From contig CAZJDV010000014.1 of NCBI GenBank assembly GCA_964544865.1, forward strand, positions 1-37,596: a DNA stretch of 37,596 nt, in the 5' to 3' direction. Positions 23,537 to 31,332 of this stretch are shown piece by piece. The stretch comes from CAZJDV01 sp964544865. Lineage in GTDB: Bacteria; Chloroflexota; Dehalococcoidia; Lucifugimonadales; CAJWER01. Every line of letters starts with the position of its first letter. The first letter of the stretch is position 1. Made by a program: the position numbers and the translations under genes. The notes under the pieces are model-generated. The model was given only the letters and a program-made list of their open reading frames with translations, did no database searches and was not told the DNA's origin.

Positions 23537-24339
23537 GGGACCGTCCATATTACAAAATAATACACGAGCACCAGATTGAACACAATCGAATCAAGGCGGT
23601 CGAGGACCCCGCCGTGGCCAGGGACCAGCCGTCCGGAGTCCTTCGCATCGGCCCAACGTTTGACGCGTGATTCGGCCAGATCGCCGAGCTGGCCCACGAC
23701 GCCCATGAGGAGGCCGAGCAGCAGGGCGGACAGGACCGATACCGCCAGCCCCATGACCGAGGCCAGGACCGCGCTGGTAACAACCGCTCCGAGTAGCCCC
23801 CCGGCGGCGCCCTCCCGCGTCTTGCCGGGGCTGATGGAGGGGGCCAGCGGCGTCTTGCCTGCGAGTCCGCCCACCAGGTAGGCGGATGTGTCGGTCGCAA
23901 AGGTCACCAGCACCAGCAGGAACACCCACCAAATGCCCTGGTCCAGTCCCCTGAGCAGCGGCGCGAAAGCGAGGAGGCCGCCGGGGTAGAGGGCCGCGCC
24001 CGCGGTGATCCTCCAGTTGGCCAGGCCGATCCGCCCCCGGGACCTCCGTGCCTGCCAGAACACGTAGGCCGTCGCCGCTATGGCGACCACGGCCCTGGTC
24101 GTGTCTCGCGGCGACCAGTCTTCCGCTAGGACGTGGCCGACGGCCACAAGCGCGATTGACCAGGTGATCGCCACGGGAGCCACGGGCCGCAGGTCACGAT
24201 TCCTGGCCAGGCGGCAGACCTCCCAAGAGCCGACGCCGGCCAGGGCGGCAATGAGCAGTGAGAACAGCGGGGGGCCGGCCCAGATCAACAGCGCCAGAAT
24301 CGGTATGGAGACCGCCGCGCTGGCGAATCGCAGGCTCAT
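23533..24339 (-). CDS. cdsA: Phosphatidate cytidylyltransferase
   Basis: A multi-pass membrane enzyme making CDP-diacylglycerol from CTP and phosphatidate, 268 aa with about seven to eight hydrophobic segments. The conserved segments SISPGKTREGAAGGLLGAV and the C-terminal signature GRLVPGHGGVLDRLDS (with metal-binding acidic residues) are present. It starts at ATG 24339 with a weak ribosome-binding site, 82 bp after uppS, and overlaps dxr by 4 bp. It supplies phospholipid precursors beside the undecaprenyl synthase. Confidence 0.94.
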   Translation of the reverse strand: MSLRFASAAVSIPILALLIWAGPPLFSLLIAALAGVGSWEVCRLARNRDLRPVAPVAITWSIALVAVGHVLAEDWSPRDTTRAVVAIAATAYVFWQARRSRGRIGLANWRITAGAALYPGGLLAFAPLLRGLDQGIWWVFLLVLVTFATDTSAYLVGGLAGKTPLAPSISPGKTREGAAGGLLGAVVTSAVLASVMGLAVSVLSALLLGLLMGVVGQLGDLAESRVKRWADAKDSGRLVPGHGGVLDRLDSIVFNLVLVYYFVIWTVP

Positions 24340-24421
24340 GGGGTAACGCTCGGCAAGGGATAGATAGTGCGCGACTGCTTGCAGGACAATAAGCGGTTGG
24401 GGTCTAGGGGATCGCGGCTGA

Positions 24422-25195
24422 TCAGTACGGCTCTCCCGGGCCCACTCTGCCGTATCGGCGCCTGCGCCGGCTGTAGGCGAGCAGGGCCTTGGCTACCTCG
24501 TCCTCGTCGAAGTCCGGCCATCGCACGTCGGTCGCGTAGAATTCCGAGTAGGCTGCCTGCCAGAGGAGGAAGTTGCTCAGCCTCACCTCTCCGGCGGTGC
24601 GGATGATAAGGTCCGGGTCGGGCAGCCCGGCGGTATGCAGGTGCTGCTGGAAGACCTCTTCAGTGACGTCCGAGGGAGCCAGGCCGTCCGCCAGAATGGA
24701 CCGGACGGCGTCGATGATCTCGGCACGCCCGCCGTAGTCGTAGGCGACGCTCAGCGTAATGCCCTGGTTGCCCTTCGTCAGCTCGACGCTCTCGCGGATC
24801 GCGTTCTGGAGCGCGGCAGGAAGGCGGTCCATCCGGCCCAGGTGCTTGATGCGCACGCCCTCTCGATGAAGGGGTTCGGTCTCGATGTGTAGCGCCTCGG
24901 CAAGAAGCTGAATCAGGATGCCGACCTCGTCGTTAGGGCGGTCCCAGTTCTCGGTGGAGAACGCGAATATCGTGAGGTACTCGATCCCGTAGCCGGCGAA
25001 GCTTGTGACGGCCCGCCGAACGTTCTCGACCCCGGCGCGATGCCCCTCGCTTCTCGGAAGGCCGCGCTCCTGCGCCCACCGTCCGTTGCCGTCCATGATG
25101 ATGCCCACGTGCGTGGGAGGCGGGCCCATTTCGGTCTTGGCGGCTGCGCTTGCGGTCGGCACTGGGACAGTCGACTCGGGGGCTGCCCTTTTCAC
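24422..25195 (-). CDS. uppS: Isoprenyl transferase (undecaprenyl diphosphate synthase)
   Basis: A cis-prenyltransferase that extends farnesyl diphosphate with IPP to make the lipid carrier for wall and glycan synthesis; 257 aa. The catalytic Asp is in VGIIMDGNGRWA, the substrate motif is FAFSTENWDRP, and the C-terminal signature reads RTAGEVRLSNFLLWQAAYSEFY (commonly RTSGE, here Ala). An unusual ~25-residue Pro/Ala-rich N-terminal extension precedes the domain. GTG 25195 overlaps the frr TGA by 4 bp (GTGA), which decides the start. Confidence 0.95.
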   Translation of the reverse strand: MKRAAPESTVPVPTASAAAKTEMGPPPTHVGIIMDGNGRWAQERGLPRSEGHRAGVENVRRAVTSFAGYGIEYLTIFAFSTENWDRPNDEVGILIQLLAEALHIETEPLHREGVRIKHLGRMDRLPAALQNAIRESVELTKGNQGITLSVAYDYGGRAEIIDAVRSILADGLAPSDVTEEVFQQHLHTAGLPDPDLIIRTAGEVRLSNFLLWQAAYSEFYATDVRWPDFDEDEVAKALLAYSRRRRRYGRVGPGEPY

Positions 25196-25755
25196 ACCTC
25201 CATGACCTCGGCCTCCTTCTGGGTGCTGAGCTCATCCATCTTTTCGATGTACGAGTCGGTCACCTGCTGGAGCTGCGCTTCGGCGCGCTTTCCCTCGTCC
25301 TTGGAGATCTCCTTGTCCTTTTCCAACTGGCGGAGACGGGCGATGTTGTCGCGCCGGATGTTACGGACGGCGACGTGGCCCTCCTCGAGCTTGCTTCCCA
25401 CGAGGCGGACGAGCTCGCGGCGGCGCTCCTCGGTGAGGGTCGGGATGTTGATTCGTATGACGGTCCCGTCGTTGTTCGGGACTAGGGCCAGGTCCGACTT
25501 GAGTATGCTTCGCTCCACCTCCGTGAGGGCTTGGCGGTCCCAGGGCTGGATCATCAGCAGCCGAGGCTCGGGAACGGAGATGGACGCGATCTGGTTCAGG
25601 GGCGTCGTCGTGCCGTAGTAGTCTACGGTGAGGGTCTCCACCAGGGCAGGACTGGCGCGTCCAGTCCGGACCGTGTTGAGATCGCGAAGCAGTGCTTCCA
25701 CAGACTTCTGCATTCGGGAATCGGAATCGGCGATCATCTCTCGCACTGTGTCCAT
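25192..25755 (-). CDS. frr: Ribosome recycling factor
   Basis: Splits the post-termination ribosome together with EF-G. The 187-aa length and helix-rich sequence are typical. Recognised by LRDLNTVRTGRASPALVE near the N-terminus, the central strand region TPLNQIASISVPEPR and IRINIPTLTEERR. ATG 25755 is preceded by AGGAG at 7 nt. It follows pyrH by 83 bp and overlaps uppS by 4 bp. Confidence 0.96.
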   Translation of the reverse strand: MDTVREMIADSDSRMQKSVEALLRDLNTVRTGRASPALVETLTVDYYGTTTPLNQIASISVPEPRLLMIQPWDRQALTEVERSILKSDLALVPNNDGTVIRINIPTLTEERRRELVRLVGSKLEEGHVAVRNIRRDNIARLRQLEKDKEISKDEGKRAEAQLQQVTDSYIEKMDELSTQKEAEVMEV

Positions 25756-25838
25756 GATATAGTCTCCTGCGGAAATGTATGTGCGCGCTGTCCGCGAAGA
25801 TCGCAGGTATGGGCGCGATGGCTGGAGGCCGAGGGGGG

Positions 25839-26585
25839 CTACGAAGATCTTTTCTCGGCCACCAGGGACCCAATGCGCTCCCCGCTGACTATGCGCCGGA
25901 TGCTGCCCTCGGTGAAAACGTCAAACACCACGATTGGTATCCTGTTTTCCTCGCACAAGGAGAGGGCCGTCGTGTCCATGACTCCCAGGCGCTTTTCCAG
26001 AGCATCGCGATAGGTGAGGAACTCGAACCTTGGAGCGTCTGGATTGATGTTGGGGTCGGAGGCATATACTCCGTCCACACCGTGCTTGGCCATCAGCAGG
26101 ACATTAGCGTCTATCTCGGTTGCACGGAGGGCGGCCGCGGTGTCGGTGGTCATGAAGGGATTGCCGATACCGGCGGCGAAGATCACGACGCGGCCTTTTT
26201 CCAGGTGGCGAATCGCACGCCGGCGGATGTAGGGTTCGGCAACCGCCTGGACGTTTATCGCGCTCTGAGTCCTGGTGTCGACGTTGTAGCGGCTTTCGAG
26301 GGCATCCTGGAGGGCGAGTGCGTTAATAACGGTGGCCAGCATGCCGGCATAATCTGCGCTGGCTCTGTCCATGCCCCAGGCCTCGGCCTCAACACCTCTC
26401 AGGATGTTGCCGCCGCCCACGACCACTCCCAACTCCACGCTCAGGCTGTGAACGCTCTTGATCTGGCGGGCCATGTAGCCGATGGCCTCCGGGTCGATGC
26501 CGTAGCCCTGACTACCTTTGAACGACTCGCCGCTGATCTTTAGAAGGACTCTCCCGTATTTGGCCCCGTTGGTGGTCAAAGCCAC
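25839..26585 (-). CDS. pyrH: UMP kinase
   Basis: Phosphorylates UMP to UDP; 248 aa, an amino-acid-kinase fold enzyme that acts as a hexamer in bacteria. Motifs: RVLLKISGESFKG (phosphate-binding), GVVVGGGNILRG, and ANVLLMAKHGVDGVYASDP. The start is GTG 26585, which overlaps the tsf stop by one base (TAGTG) with TTGGAG upstream. An in-frame ATG far upstream (26714) would lie inside tsf and is rejected. Supplies UDP for nucleotide sugars and RNA. Confidence 0.95.
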   Translation of the reverse strand: MALTTNGAKYGRVLLKISGESFKGSQGYGIDPEAIGYMARQIKSVHSLSVELGVVVGGGNILRGVEAEAWGMDRASADYAGMLATVINALALQDALESRYNVDTRTQSAINVQAVAEPYIRRRAIRHLEKGRVVIFAAGIGNPFMTTDTAAALRATEIDANVLLMAKHGVDGVYASDPNINPDAPRFEFLTYRDALEKRLGVMDTTALSLCEENRIPIVVFDVFTEGSIRRIVSGERIGSLVAEKRSS

Positions 26586-27088
26586 TATTCTCCAAGGGCG
26601 AACCTGGCGAACCTGCGGACCCGAATGTTCTCGCCGATTTTCCCGATCGCCTCGCCCAGCAAGTCTTGTATGGTAACGCTCTGGTCTCTGATAAAGGCCT
26701 GCTGGAGCAGGCACACCTCCTGGGGATTCTGGTCGTCGTCGTCGGGAATGTCGCCTTCGTCCACGTAGATGGGCGACATCGCCGCGACCTGCATGGCTAT
26801 GTTGTGGGCCAGGTCCTTGAGGTCGTCGGTCCGCGCGACGAAATCGGTCTCACAGTTGAGCTCGACCAGGGCTCCGATTCTGCCTCCGCTATGGATGTAC
26901 GACTCGACGAGGCCCTCGTTCGTCTCACGGGATGCCTTTTTGGCGGCTGAGGCGATTCCCATTACGCGCAGCACGCGCTGAGCGCTCTCAAGATCGCCGT
27001 CGGCTTGCTCCAGGGCCCGCTTGCAGTCCATGATGCCGGCCGCGGTCATTTCTCTCAGGGCCTTGATTTGCTCTACAGTAGTTGTCAA
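26585..27088 (-). CDS. tsf: Elongation factor Ts, short form
   Basis: Exchanges GDP on EF-Tu. At 167 aa it is much shorter than E. coli EF-Ts (283 aa) and resembles the short form of Thermus and Chloroflexota. The N-terminal UBA-like part (LREMTAAGIMDCKRALEQADGD) and the core motif GRIGALVELNCETDFVAR with the Asp-Phe that touches EF-Tu are present. ATG 27088 overlaps rpsB by 4 bp. Confidence 0.95.
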   Translation of the reverse strand: MTTTVEQIKALREMTAAGIMDCKRALEQADGDLESAQRVLRVMGIASAAKKASRETNEGLVESYIHSGGRIGALVELNCETDFVARTDDLKDLAHNIAMQVAAMSPIYVDEGDIPDDDDQNPQEVCLLQQAFIRDQSVTIQDLLGEAIGKIGENIRVRRFARFALGE

Positions 27089-28041
27089 CCCGCCTCCTGA
27101 TTACTCTGTCGAGGCTCTGGCGAGGCATTTTCAGTGGCCTCGGCCTCGACGACCGGGGCAGGTGTCTCAGCGACCGGAGTGGCTGTTTCCGCGACCGGGG
27201 CAGGCGCCTCCGCAACCGGTGCGGTTGCCTCTGCGACAGGGGGGGGGGCCACCACCTCCTCCTGGGCGGCTGCCTTTTCACCCGACTCCGACGGTTCCAC
27301 GTCCTCCTCCATGGCGAGCCTTCGATTGTTGCCGTGGATTATGGCGTTGGCGATGTGGCTTGTGACCAGCCTTATTGACCTGATGGCGTCATCGTTGCCG
27401 GGGATTGGCCAGTCCAGGAGTGTCGGATCGCAATCCGTGTCTACGAGTGCGACGACCGGAACGCCGACCCTTCGGGCCTCGGCCACCGCGATGGCCTCTT
27501 TCCCGACATCGATCACGAACAGTGCCCCGGGCATTTCGGTCATCGCCTTGATACCGCCGAGGTACCGGTTGAGGCGGATGATCGAGTCCGTCAACTTGAG
27601 GGCCTCCTTTTTGGGAAGGACCTCAAACTCGCCGTTGTCTCTCCTAGTCTCCAGCTTGACCATGTGGTCTATCCGCGCCTGGATGGTCGTGAAATTGGTG
27701 AGTGTACCTCCCAGCCAGCGCGTGCTGATGTAGTATGCGCTGCACCTTTCAGCCTCGGCCACAACCGTGTCGGCGGCCTGCTTCTTGGTGCCCACCATAA
27801 TTACCTGCTTGCCCGATGCCGCGACCTCCTCAATGAAGGCCGCCGCTCGCTCCAGGTAGTAGAGCGTCTGCTGTAGGTCGATGATGTGGATCCCGTTGCG
27901 ATGAGCAAATATGTACTGCGTCATCTTGGGGTTCCAATGCCGTCGCTGGTGCCCGAAGTGGACCCCCGCCTCCAACAGGGACTTCATGGTCACCGAGGTG
28001 GGCGATTGGTCGGGTCTTTCCGACTGTATCTGTTGTACCAT
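27085..28041 (-). CDS. rpsB: 30S ribosomal protein S2 with C-terminal repeat tail
   Basis: Small-subunit protein of 318 aa. The core (LLEAGVHFGHQRRHWNPKM through SHIANAIIHGNNR) matches S2. The last ~65 residues are a low-complexity tail of repeats such as PVAEAPAPVAETATPVAETP, rich in Ala, Pro, Val and Glu, and not part of the usual fold. ATG 28041 is the first start after an in-frame stop, but no Shine-Dalgarno lies at normal distance; a start at the internal ATG within SVTMKSLLEAG is possible. It heads the ten-gene minus-strand block. Confidence 0.94.
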   Translation of the reverse strand: MVQQIQSERPDQSPTSVTMKSLLEAGVHFGHQRRHWNPKMTQYIFAHRNGIHIIDLQQTLYYLERAAAFIEEVAASGKQVIMVGTKKQAADTVVAEAERCSAYYISTRWLGGTLTNFTTIQARIDHMVKLETRRDNGEFEVLPKKEALKLTDSIIRLNRYLGGIKAMTEMPGALFVIDVGKEAIAVAEARRVGVPVVALVDTDCDPTLLDWPIPGNDDAIRSIRLVTSHIANAIIHGNNRRLAMEEDVEPSESGEKAAAQEEVVAPPPVAEATAPVAEAPAPVAETATPVAETPAPVVEAEATENASPEPRQSNQEAG

Positions 28042-28122
28042 AGTATTTACGAGTCAACACCATCCTTTCCTGCGTGCCTTTCCTGCGTGCGTCCAGACGA
28101 AGGTTTGGGCCGTCAGACGACA
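28042..28122 (-). promoter_or_regulatory. rpsB leader with 13-bp tandem duplication
   Basis: On the plus strand CCTTTCCTGCGTG occurs twice in direct succession (28064-28076 and 28077-28089). In the transcript each copy gives an AGGAAAGG purine run. The second is followed at once by an ATG in another frame and then, 22 nt later, by the rpsB ATG. This could affect start choice or reflect S2 autoregulation; neither is proven. Confidence 0.4.
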
Positions 28123-28128
28123 GCCCGC

Positions 28129-28157
28129 AGTATACCATACACGATTTGGCCGGTAAA
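28129..28157 (-). promoter_or_regulatory. Promoter of the rpsB-proS block
   Basis: On the minus strand, TTTACC (28157-28152) and TATACT (28134-28129) are spaced by 17 bp, and the -10 is extended by TGG (TGGTATACT). The transcript would begin near 28122, about 80 nt before rpsB. Confidence 0.6.
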
Positions 28158-28205
28158 CCGCCGTTAGCTAGCCGTCAGGGCGTCTGCGTAGTAAGCTTAA
28201 ATGTG

Positions 28206-28417
28206 CCCTTCGACGGGCTCAGAGCGAACGTTTGTACTTGGCCCGCTCGCGGTTAGCCTGTCGACCCATGCGAGGGTGGCCAGACAATGGACTTTGAACG
28301 GCCCGGACCTGCCATTTGTAAGTAGCAATGGCGGCATGAGGCGCCATCGGGTAGTGGTTCGACGTTATTCACGATGAACGAACCGGCCTTGCGGTGCGTA
28401 TTGAACCCGTCGAAGGG
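28206..28417. repeat. Cluster of three CTTCGAC-type dispersed repeats
   Basis: Three ~25-bp related copies: CCCTTCGACGGGCTCA at 28206-28221 continuing to AGCGAACG; GGTTCGACGTTATTCACGATGAACG as a diverged copy at 28356-28380; and an inverted copy ending CCCGTCGAAGGG at 28406-28417. The first and third agree in 15 of 16 bases over the CCCTTCGACGGG(C/T)TCA core. The rest of the spacer from 28158 to 28467 shows no gene. Similar repeats are, from memory, widespread in bacterial genomes. Confidence 0.5.
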
Positions 28418-28467
28418 ATGCCCAGGAGGAGAAAGGTCGAAATAGGCAGGACCGGGGATACTCGCAA

Positions 28468-28496
28468 TTGCCGGTGCCTGGGCCCTGTGATACAAT
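28468..28496 (+). promoter_or_regulatory. Promoter of rpsO-pnp
   Basis: TTGCCG (28468-28473) and TACAAT (28491-28496) are separated by 17 bp, with TGA extending the -10 (TGATACAAT). The start would be near 28503. Confidence 0.55.
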
Positions 28497-28535
28497 CTGT
28501 TCAAATATAATCCTGGAATCTTGGAATACAAGCAG

Positions 28536-28805
28536 ATGGGACTAAGTAGCTTAGAGAAAGAGCCGATAGTCAGCGAGTACCAGACTCACGAGGGCGACAC
28601 CGGGTCGACGGAGGTCCAGGTGGCGTTGCTCACCACTCGTATTAATGGGTTGACTGTTCACCTCCGCGTCCACAAACACGACGAAGCCACACGTCGCGGC
28701 CTCCTGAGCATGGTGGGGCGCCGCCGACGGCTGCTCCGGTACCTCAACGGGGAAAATGTGGGCCGTTACCGGTCGCTCATTGCCAAGCTTGGACTCAGAA
28801 GATAG
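28536..28805 (+). CDS. rpsO: 30S ribosomal protein S15
   Basis: A small-subunit primary rRNA-binding protein, 89 aa, the usual length. The signature EYQTHEGDTGSTEVQVALLTTRI and HDEATRRGLLSMVGRRRRLLRYL are intact. ATG 28536 is preferred over the TTG 15 bp upstream because the family begins near MxLxxxEK; a weak GGAA lies 9-10 nt upstream. The rpsO-pnp order is widespread in bacteria. Confidence 0.95.
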   Translation: MGLSSLEKEPIVSEYQTHEGDTGSTEVQVALLTTRINGLTVHLRVHKHDEATRRGLLSMVGRRRRLLRYLNGENVGRYRSLIAKLGLRR

Positions 28806-28860
28806 TTCCCTGAAATTTGGACTGTCTTTTCGAAGTTCCCCGTAGGAGGCCTTACTTCTC

Positions 28861-31143
28861 ATGCCGTCTTCTTATCAGCGCCGCATTGGCGCGAGAGATA
28901 TATCCATGGAGACCGGGAGGCTTGCACAGCAGGCCAACGGTTCCGTACTGCTCAGCACGGGCGAGTCGGTGGTGCTGGTCACCGCCACGATGAGCAAACC
29001 CAGGGAGGGGATCGATTTCTTCCCCCTGACAATCGATTTCGAAGAGCGACTATACGCCAGGGGCAAGATACCCGGAAACTTCTTCCGGCGAGAGGGACGC
29101 CCCAGCACCGGCGCCATCCTCACCGACCGCCTCACCGACCGGCCTCTCAGGCCCCTCTTCCCCAAAGGATTTCGCAACGACACTCAGATCGTCATTACCG
29201 CTCTGTCGTCCGATCAGGAGAATCCGCTGGATATCCTGACGATCAACGGGGCATCGGCGGCACTGAGCATCTCAGACATCCCCTTCGGCGGCCCCATCGG
29301 CGCCACGCGGGTAGGATATGTCGACGGCGAATACGTAATCAACCCCACGTACCAGCAGCAGGCTGAGAGCCGTCTCGACCTTGTGGTCGCGGGCTCGAGG
29401 CAGGGCGTCATGATGATGGAGGCCGGCGCCGGCGAGCTTTCAGAGGAGGTCATCCTCGCGGCCATCCGGCTCGCCCAGGAGACGAATCTTCAGATCATCG
29501 AGTTGCAAGAGGAGATGGTCCGCGAGGGAGGCAAGCCAAAGGCAGACTATCCCAGCGCCAGCTTCCCCGCCGATCTGGGCGTCGAGATCGGCGTCCTGGT
29601 GAGGGATCGGGTGGCGGACGCCCTCGAAAACAGCGACGGGAGGGACGATCAGCAGAGCCGCATCGCCGCGCTCAAGAGTGAGGTGCGGGAGAAATTCGGG
29701 CAAGACTACGAGGACGGACATATCTTTGACGCCTTCGATGCCGCGCTTGAGGAAGGATTCAACGCGCTGATCTTCAACAAGGCAAAGCGGCCCGACGGAA
29801 GGGGCCTGCGCGACATCAGGACCCTGGAGGCCGATACGGGCATTCTGCCCAGGCCCCACGGCACCGGCCTGTTTCAGCGTGGGGAGACCCAGGTGCTTGG
29901 CGTGGCCACCCTTGGGTCATCCCGCGACGCAGAGCGGCTCGATACCCTTAGCCCGCAAGAGACAAAGCGGTTCATGCTTCACTATAATTTCCCGCCTTTT
30001 AGCACCGGCGAGACGGGCCGCATCGGCTCGACGGGACGAAGAGAGATCGGCCATGGGATGCTGGCCGAGCGCGCGATGACGCCCGTGCTGCCTAGCGAAG
30101 ATGATTTCCCATATACCATCAGGCTCGTGGCCGACGTCCTCAGCTCCAACGGCAGTACCTCGATGGCCAGCGTATGCGCCTGCACCCTCGCTCTGATGGA
30201 CGCGGGCGTCCCGATCAAGGCGCCGGTGGCCGGGATATCGATCGGGCTGGCGACGGGCAAGGACGGCGAGACCGCCATCTTGACTGATATCCAGGGCATG
30301 GAAGACCACTATGGCGCCATGGACTTCAAGGTGGCCGGCACGGCGGAAGGGATTACCGCGATTCAGCTTGATATCAAGCTGGAGAGCATAAGCTTCGACG
30401 TCATCGAGGCCACTCTGCCCCAGGCGAAGGAGGCGCGTCTTACCATTTTGGATCGGATGAGCCAGGCGATTAGCGCGCCGCGGGCAGAGATGAGTCCTTA
30501 CGCACCGCGGATGACCCGCATCAGCATACCAGTCGACAAGATAGGGGCGCTGATCGGGCCTGGAGGCAAGACCATTCGCGGAATCGTTGAGGAGACAGGG
30601 GCGACCGTCGACGTGCAGGACGATGGGACGGTCACGATTGGCTCCAGCGACGGTGCGGCGGCGAAGCGGGCGATTGAGATCGTCGAGGGCTTGACGAGGG
30701 AGGTCAAGGTCGGCGACGTCTTCACCGGCAAGGTGGTCCGCATACTTAACTTCGGTGCGTTCGTGGAGATCCTCCCGGGCACCGATGGCATGGTCCATAT
30801 CAGCGAACTGGCCGACTACCGTGTAGCCACGGTGGAAGATGTCGTTCAGCTTGGCGAGGAGATCACCGTCGAGGTTATCGGCGTAGATCCCAGCGGCAAG
30901 ATCGCGCTCTCCAGACGCGCCCTTCTCGAGGGCGGCAATGCGTCGGAGCGGGCTGCGGGCCGTCGCGAGATGCCCGCCGGAGGCCGAGGGCGGCCCGGCG
31001 ACGGTGGCCCCGGTTCACGCCCGGGTGACGGCCGGTCGAGGGAGGGCGGTCCCGGTAGGCCCGACGGCCAGGGCGGCTGGCGTTCCGGTGACCGGGGTGG
31101 TTCCGGTCCCCGTCCCCCGGGGGGCAGGCCGCCGTCCCGGTAG
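28861..31143 (+). CDS. pnp: Polyribonucleotide nucleotidyltransferase (PNPase)
   Basis: A 3'-5' phosphorolytic exoribonuclease active in mRNA decay; 760 aa. Two RNase PH domains (residues ~1-210 and ~310-540, with GETQVLGVATLGS and MEDHYGAMDFKVAGT), a KH domain (RISIPVDKIGALIGPGGKTI, with the GxxG loop) and an S1 domain (GDVFTGKVVRILNFGAFVEI). After the S1 domain about 65 residues form a Gly/Arg/Pro-rich RGG-like tail, longer than in E. coli. ATG 28861 has AGGAGG upstream. It follows rpsO by 55 bp. Confidence 0.96.
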   Translation: MPSSYQRRIGARDISMETGRLAQQANGSVLLSTGESVVLVTATMSKPREGIDFFPLTIDFEERLYARGKIPGNFFRREGRPSTGAILTDRLTDRPLRPLFPKGFRNDTQIVITALSSDQENPLDILTINGASAALSISDIPFGGPIGATRVGYVDGEYVINPTYQQQAESRLDLVVAGSRQGVMMMEAGAGELSEEVILAAIRLAQETNLQIIELQEEMVREGGKPKADYPSASFPADLGVEIGVLVRDRVADALENSDGRDDQQSRIAALKSEVREKFGQDYEDGHIFDAFDAALEEGFNALIFNKAKRPDGRGLRDIRTLEADTGILPRPHGTGLFQRGETQVLGVATLGSSRDAERLDTLSPQETKRFMLHYNFPPFSTGETGRIGSTGRREIGHGMLAERAMTPVLPSEDDFPYTIRLVADVLSSNGSTSMASVCACTLALMDAGVPIKAPVAGISIGLATGKDGETAILTDIQGMEDHYGAMDFKVAGTAEGITAIQLDIKLESISFDVIEATLPQAKEARLTILDRMSQAISAPRAEMSPYAPRMTRISIPVDKIGALIGPGGKTIRGIVEETGATVDVQDDGTVTIGSSDGAAAKRAIEIVEGLTREVKVGDVFTGKVVRILNFGAFVEILPGTDGMVHISELADYRVATVEDVVQLGEEITVEVIGVDPSGKIALSRRALLEGGNASERAAGRREMPAGGRGRPGDGGPGSRPGDGRSREGGPGRPDGQGGWRSGDRGGSGPRPPGGRPPSR

Positions 31144-31248
31144 GGTCTGGAATTCACCGCAGGGTGTAGAGAGATAGCCGAGTAAGGAGCGCGATAGCAC
31201 TCCAGGCGCTTGCGCACTCTGCGGTCGAGCTTCTGGCGTAGTGTGGTA

Positions 31249-31332
31249 ATAGAGCCCATCAGGGTTGGGGTACGTGGCGTGTCGGGCAGGATGGGGCAGC
31301 TAGTACTCGACACGCTTTGCAGCGAGGCAGAC
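31249..31332 (+). repeat. Upstream in-frame copy of the dapB nucleotide-binding region
   Basis: 28 codons, tandem with and in the same frame as the first 28 codons of dapB (31333-31416). I count 16 differences in 84 bases (about 81% identity) and 19 of 28 identical residues. Both copies carry GVxG(R/K)MGQ. The junction repeats GAGCCC after ATA or ATG, and a third ATGGAGCCC begins the unique part, suggesting slippage or recombination at this motif. Codon differences are spread along the copy, so the duplication is not very recent. Confidence 0.75.

Noticed and set aside
27230..27260. Run of G as a possible repeat or frameshift in rpsB
   Set aside because: It encodes the Pro-rich part of the S2 tail in frame; no frameshift is needed.
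31210..31248. TTG/GTG start for dapB upstream of the duplicated motif
   Set aside because: No clear ribosome-binding site and the resulting protein would be longer than the family; ATG 31333 fits better, though the upstream start is not excluded.
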